DNA of 64,000 nucleotides, from the NCBI RefSeq assembly GCF_024641065.1, contig NZ_JAHEDV010000001.1, positions 372,001 through 436,000 of the forward strand. The letters are read 5' to 3'. The translations under genes were made by a program, and so were the position numbers. Positions 57,501 through 64,000 of this stretch are shown here, in pieces (within the stretch, counting starts at the first letter, position 1; every line of letters begins with the position of its first letter). The notes beneath the pieces are model-generated. The model saw only the letters and a list, made by a program, of their open reading frames with translations. It was not told the DNA's origin and ran no database searches. Origin of the DNA: Rhodoluna sp. (GTDB taxonomy: Bacteria; Actinomycetota; Actinomycetes; Actinomycetales; Microbacteriaceae).

Positions 57501-58022
57501 TTTGCGACGGCGGTGCTTGAGAATACCGGCAGCTTCTTCGATGAAACCGCGACGTTCTTCAGGGGTTGCACGCAACACTGAATCGAGCTGCCCCTGGCCA
57601 ACAATTACGTGCATCTCGCGACCAAGACCTGAGTCGCTCAGCAGCTCTTGAACATCAAGCAATCGACATGCGTCGCCATTGATTGCGTATTCACTGCCAC
57701 CGTTACGGAACAGTGTTCGCGAAATGGTTACTTCGGTGTAGTCGATCGGCAATGCGCCATCAGCATTATCAATGGTAAGAATTACTTCGGCGCGACCAAG
57801 CGGACCTTTAGTGCTGGTGCCCGCAAAAATAACGTCTTCCATCTTGCCGCCGCGAAGGCTCTTGGCACCTTGCTCACCCATAACCCAGGCCAGCGCGTCA
57901 ACTACGTTTGATTTACCGGAACCATTAGGGCCAACAACTGCGGTTACCCCAGGCTCGAACGCGAAAGTTGTTGGTTGAGCGAAAGACTTAAAGCCTTTGA
58001 GGGTCAAACTCTTTAGATACAA
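54507..58022 (-). CDS. smc: Chromosome segregation protein SMC
   Basis: 1,171 aa. N-terminal Walker A VVGPNGSGKSNVVDAL (about 30-45), two long coiled coils with a hinge in the middle (about 505-670, GLRGIRGLVATHM...), and C-terminal signature LSGGERSL (1078-1085) and Walker B FYVMDEVEAALDD (Asp near 1106). TTG start. Partners ScpA/ScpB are not in this window. Organises and loops the chromosome. Follows mutM by 75 bases. Confidence 0.97.
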   Translation of the reverse strand: MYLKSLTLKGFKSFAQPTTFAFEPGVTAVVGPNGSGKSNVVDALAWVMGEQGAKSLRGGKMEDVIFAGTSTKGPLGRAEVILTIDNADGALPIDYTEVTISRTLFRNGGSEYAINGDACRLLDVQELLSDSGLGREMHVIVGQGQLDSVLRATPEERRGFIEEAAGILKHRRRKEKTQRKLEAMQANLTRLNDLAGEVRRQLKPLGQQAEVAREAQGIASVVRDAKARILAADITELHKALEETAKSEADRRGERNLLQTLLAENTARLSQLEAAQVSTELDQARNLAYQFDSLSERLRSLLSIANQKVALLGSQAEVSGSQIDPAALEAEGQAAELSAAELANNVETLKRALHEAEQARSEARDVLEKFDNEVAEQNALISKFDLDKARLANDANVAESKLASLRAEVVRHEGALDEARERHAQRKSEYESLEAQLQNQQSPNDNGLEAAYEAAQKAVSESQAQIESLREELHQAERERDSLSAKRSALNLMLEQKDGATELASAGLRGIRGLVATHMKIQKGFEAAIAAALGPLADALVADTREAGLAAVEHLKSTQGGRVELIVADIDLKGAASAVANVAGARSAADVVEAPAGIISLLANIVVVDDINAAKSLYASNQDALKLTLITLDGDVLTESVIRGGSSNKPSKLELVAERDSAEVRLAEVTEAIEKSRSELTQARATEEAAKASAKDALAALKEHDQNLASNAEKLGRLRVQVEASEAEIERLSQVAKAAATGISDAESKLTESIAAHDSFAAQERPALDLANRQTLAENLEQERQRELEVRVDLGAAVERVRVEKQRSESLRAQVAEAKVAIEKSKAAAAARKAQLDSAQQVLDALPVLMDAVANSASLAKVRLHELETARANQNAELVKLRGETAEIQMKLASLTQNVHDMELANHEKRLTLANLVSRANDELGLEQAVLLEEYSPELGIPDEEAEGGTKPFIREEQQKRLRDAERLFEKLGRVNPLALEEFAALEQRHKFLTEQLADLTQTRKDLLQIIEDLDTKMQVIFADAFEDTRKAFEQVFPTLFPGGTGSIFLTNPDDMLTTGLEVTVKPAGKRIERLSLLSGGERSLAAVALMVAIFKARPSPFYVMDEVEAALDDANLGRLLQIFEDLRSNSQLIIITHQKRTMEIADALYGVSMRQDGVSAVVGQRLLDKA

Positions 58023-58097
58023 GCGTTCTCCCGCCCCTCTTCAATTCGCTCGGATGCATTCCCAATGAAATGCCTAAAAGTCAAAAATACCCCACTT

Positions 58098-59027
58098 TTA
58101 GCGGAGTTTTTGGCACTTTGGGCAGAAGTGCGAACCACGGTTCATCCATGATTCGCGCTTGATCTCGGTTGAGCAGCGTTTGCAAGCTGTGCCGGTCATG
58201 CCATAGGCATTTAGCGAAACGGCAAAATAACCGCTCTCGCCATTTACGTTCTTGTATTGCTCGTCGAAACTGGTGCCACCCTGAAGCACAGCCTTAGACA
58301 AAATTTCTTTGACATTTGACAACAACTCGCGCATTTTTGCATTGCCGATACTGTCGGCCGGTTGGTCGTAGTGCAGCTTCGATGCCCAAAGAGCTTCATC
58401 GGCATAGATGTTTCCGATTCCGCTGATTGTCTGCTGGTCTAGCAACACTCGCTTGATTCCAGAGTGCTTTTTTGCAACCTTTGCCAAAACGGTAGTTTCA
58501 CTGAAGTTTGGGTCAAGCGGGTCTCGACTGATGTGTGCCGCCGATGCCGGAATCAGGTTCTGCCACCAGGTTCCCTCAGCCACGCCATCGCTAAATCCTC
58601 CGGCAAGCGAATCGTTGGTTTCGACCAATTCATCGATGGCTAGCGAACCAAATAGACGTTGATCAATGAAGCGAAATTCAAATGGCTGACCATCGTCTGA
58701 GCGCACATGGATGATGGCTCGAGTGAGCTTGTCTTCGGTAAAAGCGGGGGTTCGAAGCAACATCTGACCACTCATGCCGAGGTGCCCAACAAGTGCTAGT
58801 CGGTGACTGGTCGCCGTGGCCGGTTCAATCGGCATCCATAGAAACTTGCCCCGCCTTGCCACACCTAAAATTTTGCTGCCGACGAGAGTTTGGCGAAAGT
58901 CTTCAACACCACCCGGATGCCGCTTGAATGAACGCGTGTCAAAAACATCTAGCGATTCAACAATTGCTCCGGTCAGTGCAGGAGCAAGCCCTGCGCGAAC
59001 GGTTTCGACTTCTGGAAGCTCAGGCAA
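58098..59027 (-). CDS. mutM: Formamidopyrimidine-DNA glycosylase
   Basis: Removes 8-oxoguanine and Fapy lesions, with beta/delta lyase activity. 309 aa. N-terminal catalytic Pro-Glu (MPELPEVETVRAGL), the H2TH region (ISGIGNIYADEALWASKLHY), and the C-terminal zinc finger CKRCSTEI...HFCPKCQ. TTG 59027 begins immediately after the rnc TAA; the Pro must be N-terminal after Met removal, which fits this start. Confidence 0.96.
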   Translation of the reverse strand: MPELPEVETVRAGLAPALTGAIVESLDVFDTRSFKRHPGGVEDFRQTLVGSKILGVARRGKFLWMPIEPATATSHRLALVGHLGMSGQMLLRTPAFTEDKLTRAIIHVRSDDGQPFEFRFIDQRLFGSLAIDELVETNDSLAGGFSDGVAEGTWWQNLIPASAAHISRDPLDPNFSETTVLAKVAKKHSGIKRVLLDQQTISGIGNIYADEALWASKLHYDQPADSIGNAKMRELLSNVKEILSKAVLQGGTSFDEQYKNVNGESGYFAVSLNAYGMTGTACKRCSTEIKRESWMNRGSHFCPKCQKLR

Positions 59028-59729
59028 TTATTTTGCCTTTTTACGCTTGGGAAGAGTTAGCTCGGTATTCGCGAGTGCCGAAATTGCAGCTTCGGTTTCT
59101 GCAAGTTTCTTACTGCGCCCTGTGCCTTTGCCAATCAATTTACCTTCGTAGGTAAGAGTGGCAGAAAATTCAATCGCGTGATCTGGGCCCTGACGTTCAA
59201 TCTCATAGGGTGGCTGGTCAATTCCGGCCGCTTGAAACATTTTGTGTAGCTGAGCCTTCGGATCGGCATTTCTCAGCAGGCCTTCAACGTCAGACAGCAG
59301 CGGGAACACCCAGCGAGCCACAAATTCTGCAGCTTCGTCGATTCCGTTTGAAATGTAGATGGCACCCAGAACCGCTTCGAAGGCGTCAGCCAGCAGGTTC
59401 ATGGTGGTTCGACCACCATCTTTTTCGGCGCTCTTGCCAAGTCGAAGGTAGTTGCCCAACCCGATTTCGGTAGCCAAGGATGCCAGTGCCCGGGCTGAAA
59501 CAACCGCGTGCTTAACGGTGCTTAGGTCAGCTTCAGAAAGGTCGGTGAGGGTTTCATAAATATGTGCGGTTACAACAAAACCCAGCACCGAGTCGCCTAG
59601 AAACTCTAGACGTTCGTTGCTGGGTAGGTTGCCATGTTCATATGAATATGAACGGTGAGTCAATGCGAGCTCGAGCAACTGAGGCTCGATTTCAACGCCT
59701 AAGCGATTGCATAGAACGTTGAGGTTCAT
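59028..59729 (-). CDS. rnc: Ribonuclease III
   Basis: Cleaves double-stranded RNA in rRNA and mRNA processing. 233 aa. Signature NERLEFLGDSVLGF, the second acidic site in LLADAFEAVLGAIYI, and a C-terminal dsRNA-binding domain (AQLHKMFQAAG...GKGTGRSKKLAETEAAISAL). Contiguous with mutM; rpmF is 16 bases upstream. Confidence 0.97.
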   Translation of the reverse strand: MNLNVLCNRLGVEIEPQLLELALTHRSYSYEHGNLPSNERLEFLGDSVLGFVVTAHIYETLTDLSEADLSTVKHAVVSARALASLATEIGLGNYLRLGKSAEKDGGRTTMNLLADAFEAVLGAIYISNGIDEAAEFVARWVFPLLSDVEGLLRNADPKAQLHKMFQAAGIDQPPYEIERQGPDHAIEFSATLTYEGKLIGKGTGRSKKLAETEAAISALANTELTLPKRKKAK

Positions 59730-59745
59730 CGCGTGACTTTAAGTC

Positions 59746-59949
59746 TTAGGCGTCAGCGACCTTGCGGCCCTTGTACTCAAGGAACAGCGCGTTGCCGGCT
59801 GAGTCGGTTACAAGCTTTGCGCGGTGAGGCATGCTGTAAACAGTCTTGCCGTTTTCAATGGTCTTGACGAGAGTAACCTCGGCAGCCTTCCACTGTGAAC
59901 GACGAGCGTGAGTGCGTGCGCGAGAGAGGCGTCTCTTTGGTACTGGCAT
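59746..59949 (-). CDS. rpmF: 50S ribosomal protein L32
   Basis: 67 aa from ATG 59949. Seen: [40 protein letters not shown]. The four Cys of the zinc-binding form are absent. The frame extends to 59,994, but that part is inside the DUF177 gene. Confidence 0.95.
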   Translation of the reverse strand: MPVPKRRLSRARTHARRSQWKAAEVTLVKTIENGKTVYSMPHRAKLVTDSAGNALFLEYKGRKVADA

Positions 59950-59954
59950 GGTAC

Positions 59955-60473
59955 TTACTCTTCCTTTTTTGTGAAGCTTTCTAGGGCACTCCATCGCGTA
60001 TCAATCGCGGCGTCGTGCACGTGGTGCGGGTTTTCAGCAACCTTCACACCACAATCTGGGCACAGGCCAAGACAGTTTTTTCTACAAACTGGGTGGAACG
60101 GGAGGCTTAGAACAACCGCGTCACGGATGACTTGTTCAAGATCAATTTGCTCGTCTTCGACAACGTAGTCATCCTCGTTGGTTAAAGAATAGGCGAAAAG
60201 CTCCTGAAAATCTACTTCTACGGGCACAGTAATTGGATCAAGACAACGACTGCACTCACCATCAGCGTCTACAAAGACCTCACCGGTGGCCAGAATGCCC
60301 TCGTGGACCGACTCGACTCGAAGATCAAGGTCGAGTTCGATTCCTTCAGAAACCTTGACCAAGCCGTCGCCAAAATCGCCGGTTGTGACGATGTCGAGCT
60401 TGTATTCGCGCATGGCACCGGGCTTGTGCATGATGTCGCGCACTGAAATTAGGTATGGAGATTGGGCAGCCAT
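59955..60473 (-). CDS. YceD family protein (DUF177)
   Basis: 172 aa. Cys pairs [10 protein letters not shown] and [13 protein letters not shown], and the [27 protein letters not shown] core. The family is linked to 23S rRNA accumulation; its genes sit before rpmF. The initiation codon abuts the coaD stop. Confidence 0.92.
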   Translation of the reverse strand: MAAQSPYLISVRDIMHKPGAMREYKLDIVTTGDFGDGLVKVSEGIELDLDLRVESVHEGILATGEVFVDADGECSRCLDPITVPVEVDFQELFAYSLTNEDDYVVEDEQIDLEQVIRDAVVLSLPFHPVCRKNCLGLCPDCGVKVAENPHHVHDAAIDTRWSALESFTKKEE

Positions 60474-60986
60474 TTAGTTCTTTGCCTTTCGATTGGCCGA
60501 AGAAGAGGCTAACGCACGAGCAACCACCTGCGGTACATATTTCAAAACATCGCCGTTCAAATCGGCAACTTGCTTTACCAGCGAGCTCGAAATGTGGCCG
60601 TGAATTGGGTCTGCCGGAATAAAGACGCTCTCGACCGAGGCAAGGTCGCGGTTGACCTGTGCCATCGGCAATTCGTAGTCAAGATCCATGGTGGTTCTAA
60701 AGCCTTTGACCAAAGCAGTAGCGCCCACCATGCGGCAATAGTCAACCAGCAAGCCAGAATCTAGAGTGTCGACGACAATTTTGGTGTTGGCACCAATGCC
60801 TAATTCGGCAATACTGGCACGGATCAGCTCTACGCGCTCTTCACTTGAAAATCTTGGTTGTTTGCTCGGGTTGTGCACCACAACGATGTGAAGTTCTGAG
60901 AACAATCGTGCTGCGCGCGCAGCGATGTCGATGTGACCGAGTGTGATCGGATCAAACGAACCTGGATAAACAGCGATTGTTGACAT
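60474..60986 (-). CDS. coaD: Phosphopantetheine adenylyltransferase
   Basis: Fourth step of coenzyme A synthesis. 170 aa. Seen: IAVYPGSFDPITLGHIDIAARA with the T/HxGH nucleotidyl-transfer motif, ALVKGFRTTMDLDYELPMAQVNRDL, and ISSSLVKQVADLNGDVLKYVP. Confidence 0.97.
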   Translation of the reverse strand: MSTIAVYPGSFDPITLGHIDIAARAARLFSELHIVVVHNPSKQPRFSSEERVELIRASIAELGIGANTKIVVDTLDSGLLVDYCRMVGATALVKGFRTTMDLDYELPMAQVNRDLASVESVFIPADPIHGHISSSLVKQVADLNGDVLKYVPQVVARALASSSANRKAKN

Positions 60987-61024
60987 GCTTCAAGGTTAGC
61001 CGAACATCCGTGTGGTTTATAGGG

Positions 61025-63226
61025 CTACGACTTGGCTAGGTTCTCTTGTCTGGCTTGATCTAGTTGCTCGAGCACCTGGGCTAAAACAGGGTGTTTTTCT
61101 AGGGTTGGATCAGCAGCCAATACAGCTTCTGCCTCAAATCTTGCCTCTTGAATCAATTGCGCATCAGGAATCACTCTCAGAAGGCGAAGGCTCGAGCGGC
61201 CACCTGATTGCGTAGCACCAAGCACGTCACCCTCACGACGCAGCTCAAGATCGATCTCGCTCAGCGCAAAACCGTCGAGCGTAGCTGCAACAGCCCTTAC
61301 GCGCTCAAGTGCCAAACTGCCCTCTTCAGCTGAAGTCAGAAGAAGACAGAGACCTGGGTTTCCTCCGCGGCCAACTCGACCTCGAAGCTGATGCAACTGG
61401 CTCACACCGAATCGATCGGCATCAAGAACCACCATTACCGTGGCGTTGGGCACATCTACGCCAACTTCAATCACAGTCGTAGAAACTAAGACGTCTATCT
61501 TTTTTGCACTGAACCTAGCCATAACCTCTGCCTTGTCTTCAGCTGAGAGGCGACCATGCAGAGTCTCTATTTTTAGGTTCGCCAAAGCTGCAACCTGTCG
61601 AAGCGATTCAGTCATGCCGATTGCAGAAGCCAAGAGTTGTTTAGGTTTTTTTGCCATTTCTAGAGCGGCAGCGTCGGTGCCATCCGAGAAAATCAAGTCG
61701 TCTTCAGCAATGCCGCCAGATTCGATGAGCTCTTCACCCGGGTCATCTTCATCGATGCGAGGGCACACCACAAACGCCTGCCTCCCAGCGGCAACTTCTT
61801 CGGCAATACGCTGCCAGGTTCGGGCAACCAAAGCCGGTTGAGAGAGCTGCACGACGTGGGTGGTGATGCCTTGACGACCAGCAGGCAACTCGGTGAGGGT
61901 AGAAACGTCGAGGTCACCGAACACTGTGACGGCTAGGGTTCGCGGAATTGGTGTGGCAGTCATGGTTAGAACGTGTGGCGGCAGTTTGCCCTTGAGACGC
62001 AAAGCCTCGCGCTGCTCAACGCCGAATCGGTGTTGCTCATCGATAACAATGAAACCTAGATCTACAAATTCAACTTTTTCGGCGATTAGCGCATGCGTGC
62101 CGACCACGATTTGTGCCTTGCCGCTGACTAGCTGAAGCAGTGCACGTTTTCGCTCTGCAACCGGCATCTGCCCGGTTAGCAGGGTCAGGCCAACCTTTTT
62201 GCTTAGGTCTTCGCCCAGCGCCTTCTCGATCGATTTGAAGTGCTGTGCGGCCAATACCTCAGTGGGAGCCAAGAGCGCCGATTGGCCGCCAGCATCGGCT
62301 ACCGTCAGCATGGCGCGAAGCGCAACCAGTGTTTTTCCGGATCCGACTTCACCCTGAAGCAGTCGATTCATCGGATGCGGTTTGGCAAGATCAGTTGAAA
62401 TCTGCTCGCCTACCTCAACTTGCCCCTTGGTGAGGGTAAATGGCAGCCCCGAATCAAACTTTGCCAGCGCACCCTCGGCTTGGGCTATGCGAGGCGTGGC
62501 TGGGGTGTGTTGATTCAAAATGCGTCGGCTAATTAGAGTTGCCTGCAGAGCAAAAGCTTCGTGATATTTCAAAGTTTCTCGCGCGATCTTGAAATCTGAA
62601 TTCACCTTTGGTCGGTGAATCTTTTCAATTGCCTCATGAATCGGCAGCAAACCGCGAGCCTTAATTAATTCGGCCGGAAGCTCATCTTCGATTGGCGAAA
62701 GCGTGTCTAAGACCACTGCCATTGCCCTTTGAATAGCCCAGGTTGTTACGGCCGACGCGGCTGGATAAATCGGAATAGGCAGTTGAGCCCAGGCGGCCGC
62801 ATCTTCATCAGAGATTTCTTCAGGAAATAGTTCGTACTCAGGATGAGATAGCTGAAGCTTGCCCTGATAGCTTCCTATCTTTCCAGCAAATAGGCCTCGC
62901 GAACCAGGACGAAGTTCTTTCTGTCGCCAAGCCTGATTGAAAAAAGTTAAAGTGATTTGACCTTTTCCATCCGTGATTTTGACCTCAAGAATGCTGCCGT
63001 TGCGCCCCTTCATTCTTCGTTCACGAACTTCGAGAATGTCGGCAACAACAGTCACAGGTTCGCCGAGCGGCACCTCGCTGATCGGGGTTAGCTCGCCTCT
63101 GGTTGAGTACCTTCTCGGAAAGTGCGTAAGCAAATCACCAACCGTTTTAAGCCCGAGGTGCTTGCTAAAAGACTTGGCCGTGCGATCACCGAGCACACGG
63201 TCTAAAGTCTCAAGAGAAAGCAGCAT
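61025..63226 (-). CDS. recG: ATP-dependent DNA helicase RecG
   Basis: Remodels stalled forks and branched DNA. About 733 aa. An OB-fold wedge domain (VTVVADILEVRERR) precedes Walker A LLQGEVGSGKTLVAL, DEQHRFGVEQR, TMTATPIPRTLAV, and motif VI QLRGRVGRGGNPGLCLLL. ATG 63226 is chosen; GTG 63250 is the longer alternative. Not Mfd, since no RNA-polymerase-binding domain precedes the helicase. Confidence 0.96.
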   Translation of the reverse strand: MLLSLETLDRVLGDRTAKSFSKHLGLKTVGDLLTHFPRRYSTRGELTPISEVPLGEPVTVVADILEVRERRMKGRNGSILEVKITDGKGQITLTFFNQAWRQKELRPGSRGLFAGKIGSYQGKLQLSHPEYELFPEEISDEDAAAWAQLPIPIYPAASAVTTWAIQRAMAVVLDTLSPIEDELPAELIKARGLLPIHEAIEKIHRPKVNSDFKIARETLKYHEAFALQATLISRRILNQHTPATPRIAQAEGALAKFDSGLPFTLTKGQVEVGEQISTDLAKPHPMNRLLQGEVGSGKTLVALRAMLTVADAGGQSALLAPTEVLAAQHFKSIEKALGEDLSKKVGLTLLTGQMPVAERKRALLQLVSGKAQIVVGTHALIAEKVEFVDLGFIVIDEQHRFGVEQREALRLKGKLPPHVLTMTATPIPRTLAVTVFGDLDVSTLTELPAGRQGITTHVVQLSQPALVARTWQRIAEEVAAGRQAFVVCPRIDEDDPGEELIESGGIAEDDLIFSDGTDAAALEMAKKPKQLLASAIGMTESLRQVAALANLKIETLHGRLSAEDKAEVMARFSAKKIDVLVSTTVIEVGVDVPNATVMVVLDADRFGVSQLHQLRGRVGRGGNPGLCLLLTSAEEGSLALERVRAVAATLDGFALSEIDLELRREGDVLGATQSGGRSSLRLLRVIPDAQLIQEARFEAEAVLAADPTLEKHPVLAQVLEQLDQARQENLAKS

Positions 63227-63276
63227 GCTTCTATCTTCGCCGACAGGCACGACTCTAAAGGTAGGCTTGGCAAGTT

Positions 63277-63855
63277 ATGACACGAATCATTGGTGGCATT
63301 GCCGGCTCGAGACAACTCGCCAGCCCTGCCAAATCAACTAGACCCACGAGCGATCGCATCCGTGAGGCAATTTTTAACCGTCTCGATGCACGTGACATGG
63401 TCGACAACAAACGAGTTCTTGACCTTTATGCTGGCACGGGTGCTCTAGCGCTTGAGTCAATCAGCCGCGGAGCACTCTATGCGGCCATGGTAGAACGCGA
63501 TGGTAAAGCCGCAGCAGTTTGCGTAAAAAACAACCACATGGTTCAAAAAGCCATGGAAAAAGAGGGCTTCTACGATCAGGTAACCCGAGTGGTCAACAAA
63601 GCCGTACAGTCATTTTTGGCAGCAGACACTCTTGAATACGATGTGGTCTTCATCGACCCACCATACGAGATTTCAAACGAAGAAGTAACTGCAGATCTCA
63701 CAGCACTTGTTCCGCGACTAGCCCAGGATGCAATCGTGATGCTCGAGCGATCAAGCCGAAGCGGAATGGTCGAATTGCCAAGCGAGCTAGAACTTGACGA
63801 AGAAAAGAATTACGGCGACACCACGGTTTATTGGATTGTTCGCAAGCAGTTCTAA
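63277..63855 (+). CDS. rsmD: 16S rRNA (guanine-966-N2)-methyltransferase RsmD
   Basis: 192 aa. Seen: RIIGGIAGSRQLASP, TSDRIREAIFNRL, the SAM motif VLDLYAGTGALALESISRGA, and the catalytic DPPYE in VVFIDPPYEIS. Divergent from recG, typical order. Confidence 0.95.
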   Translation: MTRIIGGIAGSRQLASPAKSTRPTSDRIREAIFNRLDARDMVDNKRVLDLYAGTGALALESISRGALYAAMVERDGKAAAVCVKNNHMVQKAMEKEGFYDQVTRVVNKAVQSFLAADTLEYDVVFIDPPYEISNEEVTADLTALVPRLAQDAIVMLERSSRSGMVELPSELELDEEKNYGDTTVYWIVRKQF

Positions 63856-63864
63856 ATACTGAAT

Positions 63865-63900
63865 AAAAAAAATGGACCCCAAATGGGGTCCATTTTTTTT
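63865..63900. terminator. Bidirectional terminator between rsmD and the citrate synthase-like gene
   Basis: A perfect 16-bp inverted repeat AAAAAAAATGGACCCC, loop AAAT, exact complement. A- and T-tracts serve both convergent genes. Confidence 0.93.
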
Positions 63901-63911
63901 ACGGTTAGTTC

Positions 63912-64000
63912 TTAGTGAAAGAAACCAGGGATGTTGCGCTCTGGCTCACCGATGTAAATCTGCTGAGGGCGACCGATCTTGGTTGCTGGGTCTACGTTCA
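63912..64000 (-). CDS. gltA: Probable citrate synthase, C-terminal fragment
   Basis: Open to the right edge; the last 28 residues contain TKIGRPQQIYIG and end in NIPGFFH. The K-I-x-R-P-x-Q-x-Y-x-G pattern is the end of type II citrate synthases. Only the C-terminus is visible, so the identification is tentative. Confidence 0.65.
   Translation of the reverse strand, partial: NVDPATKIGRPQQIYIGEPERNIPGFFH

Overview
The window is a mid-GC (roughly half G+C by eye), gene-dense actinobacterial chromosome segment. Gene order and families (gatCAB next to ligA; rpsB-tsf-pyrH-frr-cdsA; rpsP-khpA-rimM-trmD-rplS-lepB-rnhB-DUF2469-yraN-comM-dprA-xerC; smc-mutM-rnc-rpmF-DUF177-coaD-recG-rsmD; GlgE-type glycogen genes; several DivIVA-like proteins) point to Microbacteriaceae. 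The moderate GC, tight spacing, 1-4 bp overlaps and frequent TTG/GTG starts suggest a streamlined aquatic lineage of the Rhodoluna/Aquiluna type. The taxonomy is inference; the families are read from the proteins.

Layout. 1-1,161: end of an RND efflux pump, oligoribonuclease and tRNA-His. 1,173-10,246: gatCAB, a DivIVA-like coiled-coil protein, ligA, mnmA and a cysteine desulfurase (mnmA and the desulfurase plausibly cooperate in tRNA 2-thiolation). 10,350-16,746: a glgX-glgE-glgB alpha-glucan cluster. 16,775-25,578: envelope and cell-shape genes (CnoX/YbbN-like protein, a large membrane protein with an internal lipobox, two more DivIVA-type proteins, AI-2E-family permease, SLT protein, secreted HNH protein, cdsA). 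25,580-30,366: frr, pyrH, tsf, rpsB, an M23 peptidase and xerC.

30,864-44,647 is the accessory region: a 13.8-kb integrative element inserted inside dprA, the DNA-processing gene of natural transformation. A large serine integrase starts one base after the reconstructed attP arm, and an excisionase-like HTH gene lies near the other end. Both junctions carry GCTGC. Joining them restores attB and an in-frame 428-codon dprA, and joining the element ends gives a 50-bp dyad-symmetric attP; both sites are centred on the same TG dinucleotide. Cargo: a Type ISP-like single-chain restriction-modification enzyme, a TIR-domain protein directly downstream of it, a second (small) serine recombinase with direct repeats upstream, a RepA-like AAA+ ATPase, a lipoprotein, and several unrecognised proteins including a coiled-coil/SHOCT protein paired with a 220-aa protein. 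No capsid, portal, terminase or conjugation genes are seen, so it looks like a plasmid- or satellite-like defence island.

45,437-64,000 is conserved core: comM, yraN, DUF2469, rnhB, lepB, rplS, trmD, rimM, khpA, rpsP, ffh, ftsY, smc, mutM, rnc, rpmF, DUF177, coaD, recG, rsmD and, at the edge, the C-terminus of a probable citrate synthase. The main point of interest is the precise, apparently reversible splitting of dprA by a defence-bearing element, beside an intact comM. No gene-free stretch exceeds about 300 bases.
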